A stretch of 64,000 nucleotides of DNA from DATBDN01 sp963715995 (GTDB lineage Bacteria > Actinomycetota > Thermoleophilia > Solirubrobacterales > Thermoleophilaceae), in the NCBI GenBank assembly GCA_963715995.1, contig OY970283.1, positions 2,480,001-2,544,000 of the forward strand, written 5' to 3'. The notes beneath the pieces were generated by a model. The model saw nothing but the letters and a program-made list of their open reading frames with translations, searched no databases and was not told the origin of the DNA. Positions 39,524 to 47,562 of this stretch are shown here, piece after piece. Every line of letters begins with the position of its first letter. Position 1 is the stretch's first letter. The position numbers and the translations under genes are program-made.

Positions 39524-40474
39524 TGAAGCCGGTCGCGCCAGGCTCAGGGCGAACAGCTCATCGGGGTCCGTGAGCCACTCGACCAGCTCTAGCCCGGCGG
39601 CGGCCAGATCGCCCGCCACGCGCGTTGGCGTGAACTTGGCGCTGATCTCGGTGCGCAGCTCCTCGCGCTGGTCGAAGTGCACCGTCAGGTCGAGATCCGG
39701 GAAGCGCACGCTCTGGCGCCGGCGCGAGCGCAGGCGCATCTCGATCCACTCGCGCTCGGCGTCCCAGAAGGCGACGTGGTCGAAGCCATCCGGGTCGAAG
39801 TCGCTACCCAGCTCGCGGTTCATGACGTGCAGGACGTTGAGGTTGAACTCGGCCGTGACGCCCGCGGAGTCGTCGTAGGCGGCCTCGAGCACGACCGGGT
39901 CCTTCACCAGGTCGGTGCCCAGCAGCAGCCAGCCGTCGTCGCCCAGCGTGTGCGCGATCGAGCGCAGGAAGCGCCGCCTGCTGCCCGGCGGGAAGTTGCC
40001 GATCGTGCCGCCGAGGAACGCGACGAGGCGCGGACCGCCGCGCTCGGGCAGGTGCACCAGGTGGCGCTCGAAGTCGCCGACGAGGCCGTGCACAGCAAGG
40101 CGCGGATACTCCGCGATCAGCTGGCGGGCGCACTCGCGCACGGTCGCCTCGGAGACGTCCACGGGGACGAAGCGCTCGACGTCCAGCGCGTCGAGCAGCA
40201 CGCGGGTCTTCGTCGCATAGCCGGCGCCCAGCTCGACGAGCTCGCTCGCGCCCGTTCGCTCGGCAACCAGATCGGCGTTTGCCTCGAGGATCGTCCGCTC
40301 GGTGCGTGTGGGGTAGTACTCGGGCAGGCCGCAGATGCGGTCGAACAGCTCCGAGCCGCGCGTGTCGTAGAAGTGCTTGGGCGGGATCTCCTTGAACGGC
40401 CGCGTCAGGCCGTCGAGCACGTCCTCGCGCAGGGCCCGCTCGCCGCCCGGGGGCAGCCGCAGATCGATCGTCAC
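39521..40474 (-). CDS. egtD: L-histidine N-alpha-methyltransferase (ergothioneine biosynthesis)
   Basis: EgtD trimethylates histidine to hercynine with SAM. The 317-residue protein has IPPKHFYDTRGSELFD near 30-45 (histidine site), EYYPTRTERTIL near 51-62, ELGAGYATKTRVLLDAL near 78-94 (SAM loop), LGGTIGNFPP near 154-163 and FNLNVLHVMNRELG. These are diagnostic of the family. The start is probably GTG 40474, 10 nt after egtB; TTG 40498 is an alternative that would overlap egtB. Confidence 0.94.
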   Translation of the reverse strand: MTIDLRLPPGGERALREDVLDGLTRPFKEIPPKHFYDTRGSELFDRICGLPEYYPTRTERTILEANADLVAERTGASELVELGAGYATKTRVLLDALDVERFVPVDVSEATVRECARQLIAEYPRLAVHGLVGDFERHLVHLPERGGPRLVAFLGGTIGNFPPGSRRRFLRSIAHTLGDDGWLLLGTDLVKDPVVLEAAYDDSAGVTAEFNLNVLHVMNRELGSDFDPDGFDHVAFWDAEREWIEMRLRSRRRQSVRFPDLDLTVHFDQREELRTEISAKFTPTRVAGDLAAAGLELVEWLTDPDELFALSLARPAS

Positions 40475-40484
40475 GCGGGCGTCG

Positions 40485-41582
40485 TCAAGAGCGGGCAAGC
40501 CGCACCCCGCTGAAGATCTGGCGCCGCTCCGGGAGGTCCCAGTTGCGGAACGTCGGTGTCACGACGGCCGGCGAGGCCGCCCACGAGCCACCGCGCAGAA
40601 CCCGGTAGCCCTTGTCGAAGAAGACCTCCGAGTACTCCGGGTACGGGTGTGCCCGGAAGCCCGGATAGGCGCTGAACTCACTCGCGGTCCACTCCCAGAC
40701 CGCGCCCATCCCCTCGATTCCGCTCCCCTGGTCCCAGGTCGCCGCCCGCTCCCACTCCGCCTCGGTGGGAAGGCGCGCCCCCTGGCTTCTCGCGAAGGCG
40801 TCGGCCTCGAACCAGGAGATGTGCTGGACGGGGGCGCCGAGCTCGGTCGGCGGGCCCTCCGCCCAGCCCCCAGGGTGCGTGATGTCGTAGCACTGCTTCC
40901 ACGACCAGCCCTCGTCGGTCCACCAGGGCCGGTACTCGTAGCCGCCGCCCTCGGCGAACGACAAGAAGGATCCGTTGGTCACTGGGAAGCTCTGTATCGC
41001 GAAGGCGCCGAGCGTTACGGAGTGGCGGGGCAGCTCGTTGTCGTAGGTGAAGCGCCGGCCCGGGAGCGCGCCGAGCTCGAACTCCCCCGCATCGAACTCG
41101 AGCCAGTCCGGGGCACCGTCGAGTACCGGCAGGGCGTCGGGCTCGCCGCCCGGCTGGCCACCGAGGTAGAGCGCCTGGCGCATGGTCTCGGTGTGCTGGA
41201 GCTCGTGCAGGATCACCAGCTCGTGCAGCTCGCTCGGCCCTTCCCGCTCCAGCACCTCCAGCGTCCGAGCGCGGACCGCATGCATGTACTCGAGCGCCTG
41301 CTGCCGGTCGAGCAGCTCGATCTCCGCGCGCGCAGCCCGCGGCGTCTCGAACGCGTCGTAGGTGGCCGCCAGGTCCTCGTGCAGCAGGGGCTCGCCGCCC
41401 AGCCGGTGCACGGCCCACAGGTCCTCGTAGGCCGCGATGTGAGCCAGGTCCCAGACCAGCGGGCTCATGATCGGGTCGAGCGGACGGTGCATCACGTCGT
41501 CGTCCAGCGCCTCCACCAGCGCAAGCGTGGCCGCCCTCGACTGCTCGAGTGCGCGCGCCTGGACGACTGCGTCCGCAACCAC
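40485..41582 (-). CDS. egtB: Hercynine oxygenase (ergothioneine biosynthesis sulfoxide synthase)
   Basis: EgtB couples hercynine with a thiol (gamma-glutamylcysteine or cysteine) using O2 and iron. The 365-residue protein has an N-terminal DinB-like domain with iron ligands in WDLAHIAAYEDLW near 43-55 and HELQHTETM near 128-136 (HxxxH). The C-terminal FGE-sulfatase-like domain shows RLPTEAEWERAATWD, VWEWTASEFSAYPGF and LRGGSWA, ending FSGVRLARS. GTG 41582 is 11 nt after the aquaporin stop. No egtA or egtC is in the window, so the thiol donor is not settled. Confidence 0.92.
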   Translation of the reverse strand: MVADAVVQARALEQSRAATLALVEALDDDVMHRPLDPIMSPLVWDLAHIAAYEDLWAVHRLGGEPLLHEDLAATYDAFETPRAARAEIELLDRQQALEYMHAVRARTLEVLEREGPSELHELVILHELQHTETMRQALYLGGQPGGEPDALPVLDGAPDWLEFDAGEFELGALPGRRFTYDNELPRHSVTLGAFAIQSFPVTNGSFLSFAEGGGYEYRPWWTDEGWSWKQCYDITHPGGWAEGPPTELGAPVQHISWFEADAFARSQGARLPTEAEWERAATWDQGSGIEGMGAVWEWTASEFSAYPGFRAHPYPEYSEVFFDKGYRVLRGGSWAASPAVVTPTFRNWDLPERRQIFSGVRLARS

Positions 41583-41593
41583 GGCCGGCGACG

Positions 41594-42400
41594 TTACCCG
41601 ACCGGCTCCATGCCCTGAAGACCCTTCTTCCCGGGCGAGGTGAACACGTACGTGTAGAGCAGCGCCGCGACCACCGCGCCAACCACCGGCGCAACCGCGT
41701 ACACCCACACGAAGTGCCCGATCCCGTCGAAGTGATGACCCACGAGCGCCGGTCCAAGGGCGCGCGCCGGGTTCAGGCCGGCGCCCGTCAGCGGGCCAAA
41801 GATCATCACCAGCAGGCCTAGCGTGAAGCCGATCGACAGCCCGGCCCAGTCCTTGAGCCCCGCCGGGTTGACCGCGACCCCGACGATCGCCCAGACGAGG
41901 AAGAACGTCCCTATCCCCTCGGCAATCGCGCCGGCGAGGATGTGATGGTTCAGGTGAGCCGACACCTGGACCGCGCCGTAGTGGCCGCCGGCGCCCTCGT
42001 CGGAGAGCAGTGCCTTCGTGAGCAGCGCACCCAGGATTCCGCCCGCGCACTGGAGCACGATGTAGACGAGCGCCTCCGGTGGCCGGATCTGGCGGATGAC
42101 CGTCATCGCCACCGTGACCGCCGGGTTGAAGTGCGCGCCCGAGATCACCGCCAGGGTCTGGATCAGCATGAAGAGGATGAACGCGTGCACGAGCCCGATC
42201 ACCGACCAGTCGATGAACGGCTGTGGCTGGCCCGCCACCGACGGGCTGATGTAGAGCGACACCACCATCGTGATGAAGAAGACGAGCGCGAACGTGCCGA
42301 TCAGCTCGGCCATGTAGGCAGCCGGGCCACGCTCGACGTAGGTGTCGACCACGACGACCTCGGCTGGGGGCACGGCGGCGCCCGTGGAAAAGGCTTCCAT
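41594..42400 (-). CDS. Aquaporin/MIP-family channel
   Basis: A 268-residue MIP channel with six membrane helices. The two pore motifs are GAHFNPAVT near 88-96 and GAGLNPARALGP near 208-219, both with intact NPA. Narrow-pore residues cannot be read reliably, so water versus glycerol selectivity is open. ATG 42400 has a strong Shine-Dalgarno (AAGGAGG). It is the first gene of the operon continuing to egtB and egtD. Confidence 0.93.
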   Translation of the reverse strand: MEAFSTGAAVPPAEVVVVDTYVERGPAAYMAELIGTFALVFFITMVVSLYISPSVAGQPQPFIDWSVIGLVHAFILFMLIQTLAVISGAHFNPAVTVAMTVIRQIRPPEALVYIVLQCAGGILGALLTKALLSDEGAGGHYGAVQVSAHLNHHILAGAIAEGIGTFFLVWAIVGVAVNPAGLKDWAGLSIGFTLGLLVMIFGPLTGAGLNPARALGPALVGHHFDGIGHFVWVYAVAPVVGAVVAALLYTYVFTSPGKKGLQGMEPVG

Positions 42401-42459
42401 TCAGTCCTCCTTCATTCTGGGTCCGAACGGCTGGGCAGCATAAGACGCTCCGCGGTCGT

Positions 42460-42465
42460 TAGCGT
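42460..42465 (+). promoter_or_regulatory. -10 hexamer TAGCGT
   Basis: TAGCGT lies 8 nt before the ATG at 42474. Confidence 0.5.
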
Positions 42466-42473
42466 CGCCCCCG

Positions 42474-43418
42474 ATGCGCACCGGCCTGCTCGCCCTGCTG
42501 CTCCCGGCGGCGCTCGTCGCAGGCTGCGGCGGGGCATCGAAGCCCGCCTGCCCGGTCCGGCTGTCGCTGGCCCTCGACTTCACGCCGAACGCGGCGCACG
42601 CGCCGATCTACGCGGCAGTGCGCACCGGCGCCGACCGCCGCCACGGCATCAAGTTGCGCATCCTGGGGCCTGGCACGGGGACGCCCGACTCCCTGAAGCT
42701 CGTCAGCTCGGGCCGTGCCGACGTCGGCGTGCTCGACATCCACGACCTCGGGCTGGCCGCCGAGCGCGGTGCCGACATCGTCGCCATCGGCGCCCTCGTG
42801 CAGCGACCGCTGGCGGCCGTGATCGCGCGGACCTCGGTGCAGCGGCCACGTGACCTGGCCGGCAAGACCGTCGGCGTGACTGGTCTGCCCTCAGACGTCG
42901 CGGTGCTCAACGCGGTCGTGTCCGGCGACGGCGGCGATTTCAGCGCGGTCAAGCAGCACACGATCGGCTTCTCCGCGGTCGCGCAGATGGTCGCCGGGAA
43001 CGTGGACGCCGTGACCGCGTTCTGGAACGCCGAGGGCGTAGTGCTTCACACGCGCGGCGTCGCCACTCACGACTTCCGCGTCGACCGCTACGGCGCACCG
43101 CCGTACCCCGAGGTCGTCCTGTTCGTGAAGCGCTCCACACTGGCGAAGCGACGCCCGCTGCTGCACCGGCTCGTCGCCGCGCTGGCCGACGGCGTGCGCG
43201 CGGTTCACCGCGACCCTGCCTCAGCCGTCGCGCAGATTGCGAAGGTGTCGGATGCCGACGTCCCGCTGGTGCGCGCGCAGATGCGCGCGGTCGACCCGCT
43301 GTTCGACCCTCCGCTGCGCTTCAACCGCGCCGTGCTCAAGCGATGGGCGGCATGGGACGCGCGCTTCGGGATCCTGCCGCGGCGGCCATCGGTCGCCCGG
43401 CTGTTCGTGACGCCTTAG
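42474..43418 (+). CDS. NMT1/THI5-like periplasmic-binding lipoprotein
   Basis: A 314-residue solute-binding lipoprotein. The signal peptide ends in the lipobox LVAGCGG, with the lipidated Cys near residue 18. The mature part has LDFTPNAAHAPIYAAVRTG near 35-53, SGRADVGVLDIHDL near 82-95 and LAGKTVGVTGLPSDVAVL, the pattern of the NMT1/THI5/SsuA family that binds pyrimidine precursors, sulfonates or related compounds. No ABC permease or ATPase is adjacent, so it is an orphan binding protein here. Confidence 0.85.
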   Translation: MRTGLLALLLPAALVAGCGGASKPACPVRLSLALDFTPNAAHAPIYAAVRTGADRRHGIKLRILGPGTGTPDSLKLVSSGRADVGVLDIHDLGLAAERGADIVAIGALVQRPLAAVIARTSVQRPRDLAGKTVGVTGLPSDVAVLNAVVSGDGGDFSAVKQHTIGFSAVAQMVAGNVDAVTAFWNAEGVVLHTRGVATHDFRVDRYGAPPYPEVVLFVKRSTLAKRRPLLHRLVAALADGVRAVHRDPASAVAQIAKVSDADVPLVRAQMRAVDPLFDPPLRFNRAVLKRWAAWDARFGILPRRPSVARLFVTP

Positions 43419-43477
43419 AAGCGCCGCGTACGAGTGACGCGGCGGCGTGTGCGCGTCGCCGCGGGCTCCGCCGCCGG

Positions 43478-43520
43478 CGCTCTCCGCCGCCGCGCTCTCC
43501 GCCTCCGCGCTCTCCGCCGG
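43478..43520. repeat. 15-bp tandem repeat, inverted copy
   Basis: About three units of GCGCTCTCCGCCTCC, the reverse complement of the array at 4576-4640. Confidence 0.75.
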
Positions 43521-43616
43521 CCTGTTCGGGCGCTTCGGGGCGCAAACTGCGTCGGCCAAGGGGTGGCTGAAGAGGCGCCTGCGCCCGTCCGCTCGCGGCG
43601 CGGTTCCCGCTTGGAG

Positions 43617-43668
43617 CGATCGTTGGGGACTTTTGGGTGCCCTGGCACCTAAAAGTCCCCAACGATCG
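43617..43668. other. 25-bp-stem hairpin (A2')
   Basis: Arms 43617-43641 and 43644-43668 pair with one exception, which is G-U in plus-strand RNA. One pair that is G-U in copy A is Watson-Crick here. Confidence 0.85.
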
Positions 43669-43732
43669 TCGGATCCGCACGCTGCCGCCTCGCGCCCGGT
43701 CCCGCGGCGAGCACGCTCCACTCGGGGAAGCT

Positions 43733-43771
43733 GTGCGACATAAACCACCGCATGGGTGGTCTATGTCGCAC
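43733..43771. other. 17-bp-stem hairpin (A1')
   Basis: Exact reverse complement of the hairpin at 4313-4351. Confidence 0.85.
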
Positions 43772-43897
43772 AGCCGACCCAAAAGGACCGCCCCGCGACC
43801 CCCCCCACGAGCGCCACATCAGCCGCCCCTTGGCCGCGGCTGTTTGCGCGCCGCAGCGCCAGCGCGAGCTACGCGGAGATCGCGGACGAGCACCAAG

Positions 43898-44022
43898 CGC
43901 AGACCGGCAGACGAGCGCAGGCCGGCAGACGAGCGCAGGCCGGCAGACGAGCGGAGACCGGCAGACGAGCGCAGGCCGGCAGACGAGCGGAGACCACAGA
44001 CGAGCGCAGGTCGGCGGACGGG
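43898..44022. repeat. 18-bp tandem repeat array
   Basis: About six units of the form GCAGGCCGGCAGACGAGC, with GGAGACC variants. It replaces the 24-bp array found at the same place in element A. Confidence 0.85.
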
Positions 44023-44084
44023 CGCTGGACGCCCGCGGCGCGGGGTCGGAGACCGAGCCTCAGCGCGGAATCTGAGAAGCCGCC

Positions 44085-44855
44085 TTAGCCCGAGCGCTTG
44101 CGGCCGCTCAGCGCGAAGCGCACCAGGCCAGGCGTCGAGTAGCGCAGCCGCGGCAGCAGCGCGTACCAGCCGGGCACCGCGACCTCGGCCTTGCCGCCTG
44201 CGGCCTTCAGGATCGCGTCCACGGCCTGGTCGGGCTTGCCAACCATCCAGCGCGTCATCGCCTTCCCGGTCAGGTGCGCCTGCGTGAAGCCCTCGGTCGA
44301 GATGAAGCCGGGCGTGACGAGACCGACGTGCACGCCGTGCGCGCGCTCCTCGTGGTGCAGGCCCTCGGTCCAGCCGTTCAGCGCGAACTTCGCGGCGTTG
44401 TAGGCGCTCATCTTCGGTCGCGCGATGCGACCGGCGATCGAGCCGACGTTCACGATCGAGCTCGGCGCCGAGCGACGCAGGAAGGGCAGCAGCGCCTCGG
44501 TCATGCGCACCGCCGAGTCGAAGTTCTGGTCCATCACCTCGCGCACGTAGTCGTAGCCGTACTCGGCGTCGCCGAACTCGCCGCGCTTGCGATTGCCGCC
44601 CGCGTTGTTCACGAGCAGCCCGAGCGCGTCGAACTCGGACTCGGCGCGCGCGGCCACGCGCGCGGGCGCGGACGGATCGGTCAGGTCGGCCGCCTCGTAC
44701 AGCGCGTTCGGGCCGAGCTCGCCGCAGAGCGCCTTCAGCCGCTCCTCGCGGCGCGCCACGAGCAGCACCCGCCAGCCATCGGCTGCCAGCCGCCGGGCGA
44801 GCGCCTCCCCGATCCCGCTCGACGCCCCGGTGACGACCGCGGTCTGGGCCGTCAC
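44085..44855 (-). CDS. Short-chain dehydrogenase/reductase
   Basis: A 256-residue classical SDR. TGASSGIGEALARRLA near 9-24 is the cofactor loop and the following Arg residues (ARREER) favour NADPH. NNAGG near 88-92 stabilises the fold, Ser in VNVGSIAGR and YNAAK near 152-156 complete the catalytic triad. The substrate is unknown. The start is GTG 44855, overlapping the upstream small gene as GTGA. Confidence 0.92.
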   Translation of the reverse strand: MTAQTAVVTGASSGIGEALARRLAADGWRVLLVARREERLKALCGELGPNALYEAADLTDPSAPARVAARAESEFDALGLLVNNAGGNRKRGEFGDAEYGYDYVREVMDQNFDSAVRMTEALLPFLRRSAPSSIVNVGSIAGRIARPKMSAYNAAKFALNGWTEGLHHEERAHGVHVGLVTPGFISTEGFTQAHLTGKAMTRWMVGKPDQAVDAILKAAGGKAEVAVPGWYALLPRLRYSTPGLVRFALSGRKRSG

Positions 44856-45148
44856 GTCGCCAGCATCCGTTCGATCAGCTCCGGCAGCTCCCGCGCGATG
44901 CGCGAGCGCGGCACAACCAGGTCGAAGCCGGCGTCCTGCGCGCGGCGCTTCAGGTCGGGCTGCACGTGCGGATAGAAGCCGAGCCGTCGCGTGCCCGCAA
45001 CGTCGGCGGGGTCGACCGCCTCCACGTCGGCGATCACCAGGTCCGGCTCTGTGTCGGCGTCGACCAGCTCGTGCCCGGCGGCCTCAACGCCGCCCTGCAC
45101 GCGCGAGCCGAACATCAGCTCCGGCACGACCACCGCGACGCGCGCCAC
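44852..45148 (-). CDS. Small Rossmann/receiver-like protein of unknown function
   Basis: A 98-residue protein alternating strands and helices: ARVAVVVPEL, PDLVIADVEAV near 34-44 and GFDLVVPRSRIARELPELIE near 73-92. It resembles a truncated response-regulator-like or flavodoxin-like fold, but there is no phosphorylatable Asp/Lys pattern I can defend. GTG 45148 starts it. It is coupled to the SDR downstream by a GTGA overlap. Confidence 0.65.
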   Translation of the reverse strand: MARVAVVVPELMFGSRVQGGVEAAGHELVDADTEPDLVIADVEAVDPADVAGTRRLGFYPHVQPDLKRRAQDAGFDLVVPRSRIARELPELIERMLAT

Positions 45149-45151
45149 CCG

Positions 45152-45514
45152 CTACTGCGCGTGACGGTTCGCGAACTCACGGCGGACCGACTCGGGCCTG
45201 CCCCACATCGGCTCGACCGGCACGCGGCCGGAGCGCACCTCGCGCACGTCGATCACGCCGGTGATGCCCTCGCGGTCCAGCTTCGCGAGGTTGCCGTGCA
45301 CCGACTGCGCGGCGGCGGCGTGCCCGAACTCGCGCGCGACGTTGTAGCGCCAGTGGTAGGCCGCCTTCGACAGCGGCCAGGCGTTCACCTCGGCCACGAT
45401 CGGCGCCAGCTCTACGTAGCGGTCCTCCTGGTCGATGCGCAGGTCGAACTGGAGCGCGGTCCAGTCCGGCGGCAGCGAGTCGATGACCTTCTGGAACTCC
45501 TCGGCGAGCGGCAC
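45152..45514 (-). CDS. Conserved-looking small soluble protein, function not recognised
   Basis: A 120-residue cytosolic protein, acidic at the start (PLAEEFQKVIDSLPPDWTAL). It has ELAPIVAEVNAWPLSKAAYH in the middle and a C-terminal strand/loop region VIDVREVRSGRVPVEPMWG. No signal, membrane segment or known motif is visible. GTG 45514 has TAGTCT 7 nt upstream; that hexamer includes the mntH stop codon. It ends 3 nt before the next leftward gene. Confidence 0.65.
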   Translation of the reverse strand: MPLAEEFQKVIDSLPPDWTALQFDLRIDQEDRYVELAPIVAEVNAWPLSKAAYHWRYNVAREFGHAAAAQSVHGNLAKLDREGITGVIDVREVRSGRVPVEPMWGRPESVRREFANRHAQ

Positions 45515-45521
45515 GGCGGCA

Positions 45522-45527
45522 AGACTA
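45522..45527 (-). promoter_or_regulatory. -10 hexamer TAGTCT overlapping the mntH stop
   Basis: TAGTCT lies 7 nt before the GTG at 45514; its first three bases are the mntH TAG. Confidence 0.4.
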
Positions 45528-46793
45528 CGCCAGCGTCTGCACCAGCAGGAACCCGTTCAGCGCGATGATGAAGCCGGCGACCACGTAGGCCGCGACAGTC
45601 GTCACTCGCCGGTTGACCAGCTCGCCCATGATCTCGCGCTTGCTGGTGAGCATCACCAGGGGCACCAGCGCGAACGGAATCCCGAACGAGAGCACCACCT
45701 GTGAGATGACAAGCGAGTTCGTCGGATCGAGCCCGAGCGCGAGCACGATCAGCGCAGGCGTCATCGTGACGAGGCGCCGCACCGCAAGCGGAATCTGGCG
45801 GCCGATGAAGCCCTGCATCACGACCTGGCCGGCGTATGTCCCCACGCTCGAGCTGGCAAAGCCGGACGCGAGCAGCGCGAGCCCGAACGCGACCGCGGCG
45901 CCCGGTCCGACGACCGCCTTGAAGCCTGCGTGCGCACCCTCGATCGTGTCCACGTTCTCGAGCGGCGAGTTGTGGAAGAGCGTGGCGGCGACGATCAGCA
46001 TCGACATGTTCACGATCCCCGCGATGCCCATAGCGATCGTCACGTCGATTCGCTGGAAGCGAAGGAGCTGGTGCTTCTCGGCGGTGTCCCGCGGGCGGAT
46101 GCGGTCCTGCGTGAGCGCCGAGTGCAGATAGATCACGTGCGGCATCACGGTCGCGCCGAGGATGCCCGTGGCCAGCAGGATCGACCCCGAGCCCTGGAGC
46201 CGCGGAATGAACCCGGACAGCACGTCGCTTGCGATCGCCTTCGCGACGAGCGTCTGGTACAGGAAGCCGGCGAGGATCACGGCGAGCAGCGCCACGATCG
46301 CCACCTCGAAGGTGCGGTAGCCCTTCTTCTGGAGCGCAAGGATCCCGAACGCGGCCACCGCGGTGATCAGCCCGGACACGAAGAGCGGCACGCCGAACAG
46401 CAGGTTGAGCGCGATGGCTGCGCCGACGAACTCGGCCAAATCGGTGGCCATCGCTATCAGCTCTGCCTGGACCCACAGCCCCCACGCGACGTGCGGCGCG
46501 AATTGCTCGCGGCAGATCTCCGGCAGGTTCTTGCCGGTGGCGATCCCGATCTTCGCCGACAGGTTCTGGATCAGCATCGCGATCAGGTTGGCCGCGAGGA
46601 TGACCCACAGCAGCAGGTAGCCGTACTTCGCGCCGCCGGCGATGTTGGTGGCGAAGTTGCCGGGGTCGACGTAGGCCACAGCCGCGACGAACGCGGGGCC
46701 GAGCAGCATAAGCCGGCCGCTCAGGCGCCCGCGCGAGAGGACCCTCTGGAGCGGTGACTGAATCGCTGCGGCGTCGGCGGGCGGTGGGTTCAC
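45525..46793 (-). CDS. mntH: NRAMP-family manganese/divalent metal transporter
   Basis: A 422-residue membrane transporter with about eleven helices. Family signatures are AYVDPGNFATN near 40-50 (helix 1 metal site, DPGN) and TVMPHVIYLHSAL near 212-224 (helix 6 site, MPH). It imports Mn2+ with protons. GTG 46793 overlaps the mntR stop as GTGA. Co-transcription with a DtxR/MntR regulator supports a manganese rather than iron role. Confidence 0.93.
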   Translation of the reverse strand: MNPPPADAAAIQSPLQRVLSRGRLSGRLMLLGPAFVAAVAYVDPGNFATNIAGGAKYGYLLLWVILAANLIAMLIQNLSAKIGIATGKNLPEICREQFAPHVAWGLWVQAELIAMATDLAEFVGAAIALNLLFGVPLFVSGLITAVAAFGILALQKKGYRTFEVAIVALLAVILAGFLYQTLVAKAIASDVLSGFIPRLQGSGSILLATGILGATVMPHVIYLHSALTQDRIRPRDTAEKHQLLRFQRIDVTIAMGIAGIVNMSMLIVAATLFHNSPLENVDTIEGAHAGFKAVVGPGAAVAFGLALLASGFASSSVGTYAGQVVMQGFIGRQIPLAVRRLVTMTPALIVLALGLDPTNSLVISQVVLSFGIPFALVPLVMLTSKREIMGELVNRRVTTVAAYVVAGFIIALNGFLLVQTLA

Positions 46794-47470
46794 GCGCTCA
46801 CCTGGACTTCCACGCGCATGGCGGCGGCAAGCCCGCCGCCGATCGCATGCTCCTGATCGGCGAAGCGGACGAACAGCGGGCCGCCGAACGGGTGCTTGGA
46901 CACGATCTCGAAGCGATCGCCGGGGCCGATGCCCAGCCCGGCGAGGTAGCGCAGCATCTCGGGATCGCTGTCGGAGATGCGCGTGAAGCGGCCGCGGTCG
47001 CCGGGCTCGAGTGAGTCGAGCGTGCTCGCGCTCTCCTCGACCAGCTCGAGGTCGCGCGTTGGGATCGGGTCGCCATGGGGGTCGTGCGTCGGGTTGCCGA
47101 GCGCGGCCGCGATCAGCTCCTCGAGCTCCTCCGAGATGTGGTGCTCGAGCACCTCGGCTTCGTCGTGGACGCGGTCCCAGGGGACGCCGAGCGACTGTGC
47201 GAGATAGAGCTCGAGCAGCCGGTGATGGCGCAGCACCTCGAGCGCGACGCGGCGCCCGGCCTGCGTCAGCTGGACGCCGTGATAGGGCACGTGCTCGACC
47301 AGGCCGAGCCCGTCGAGCTTCTTCACCATGTTGGTGGCCGATGCCGGCGAGACGCCAAGGCGCGCGGCGATGTCCCCGTTCGCCACGGGGCCGGCGATCT
47401 CGACCTGAAGGGCGTAGATGGCCTTTGCGTAGTCCTCGACCGCCGCGGAAATTGAGTCTTGTCTGCCCAC
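46790..47470 (-). CDS. mntR: DtxR/MntR-family metal-dependent repressor
   Basis: A 226-residue regulator with the DtxR layout. The winged helix spans about 8-70 (VEDYAKAIYALQ, LGVSPASATNMVKKLDGLGLV), the dimerisation/metal domain about 71-140 with HHRLLELYLAQSLGVPWDRVHDEAEVLEHHI, and a C-terminal SH3-like FeoA domain about 150-226. GTG 47470 lies 8 nt from TAAACT. A perfect palindrome overlaps that -10, so manganese-bound protein should repress its own operon including mntH. Confidence 0.93.
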   Translation of the reverse strand: MGRQDSISAAVEDYAKAIYALQVEIAGPVANGDIAARLGVSPASATNMVKKLDGLGLVEHVPYHGVQLTQAGRRVALEVLRHHRLLELYLAQSLGVPWDRVHDEAEVLEHHISEELEELIAAALGNPTHDPHGDPIPTRDLELVEESASTLDSLEPGDRGRFTRISDSDPEMLRYLAGLGIGPGDRFEIVSKHPFGGPLFVRFADQEHAIGGGLAAAMRVEVQVSA

Positions 47471-47478
47471 CAGAACAA

Positions 47479-47484
47479 AGTTTA
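47479..47484 (-). promoter_or_regulatory. -10 hexamer TAAACT of mntR-mntH
   Basis: TAAACT lies 8 nt before the GTG at 47470 and overlaps the palindromic box. Confidence 0.5.
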
Positions 47485-47496
47485 GCCGAGGCTAAA
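47481..47496. promoter_or_regulatory. Probable MntR box
   Basis: TTTAGCC-GA-GGCTAAA, a perfect 7-bp inverted repeat with a 2-nt centre. It resembles DtxR/MntR-family boxes in style and overlaps the -10 of mntR. Confidence 0.7.
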
Positions 47497-47550
47497 GAAA
47501 ATTGAAGTCCCGGAAAGACGGTCGTCACTTTTGGCGGGAGACGGGACACC

Positions 47551-47556
47551 TAGACT
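47551..47556 (+). promoter_or_regulatory. -10 hexamer TAGACT
   Basis: TAGACT lies 6 nt before the GTG at 47563. Confidence 0.5.
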
Positions 47557-47562
47557 CGGTTC

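Larger units (their letters stand above)
43419..44084. repeat. Two-armed hairpin/tandem-repeat intergenic element (copy A', inverted relative to copy A)
   Basis: This 666-bp gap between convergent genes has no credible gene. In order: 15-bp repeats 43478-43520, core on the minus strand 43543-43569, hairpin 43617-43668, hairpin 43733-43771, core on the plus strand 43820-43846, then 18-bp repeats 43898-44022. The stretch 43523-43863 is the near-identical reverse complement of about 4231-4560 in element A. Only the outermost repeat array differs in unit length (18 versus 24 bp). Confidence 0.8.

Noticed and set aside
42401..42473. TPP riboswitch upstream of the NMT1-like binding protein
   Set aside because: The gap is only 73 bp with a leaderless-type -10 8 nt from the ATG, leaving no room for an aptamer.
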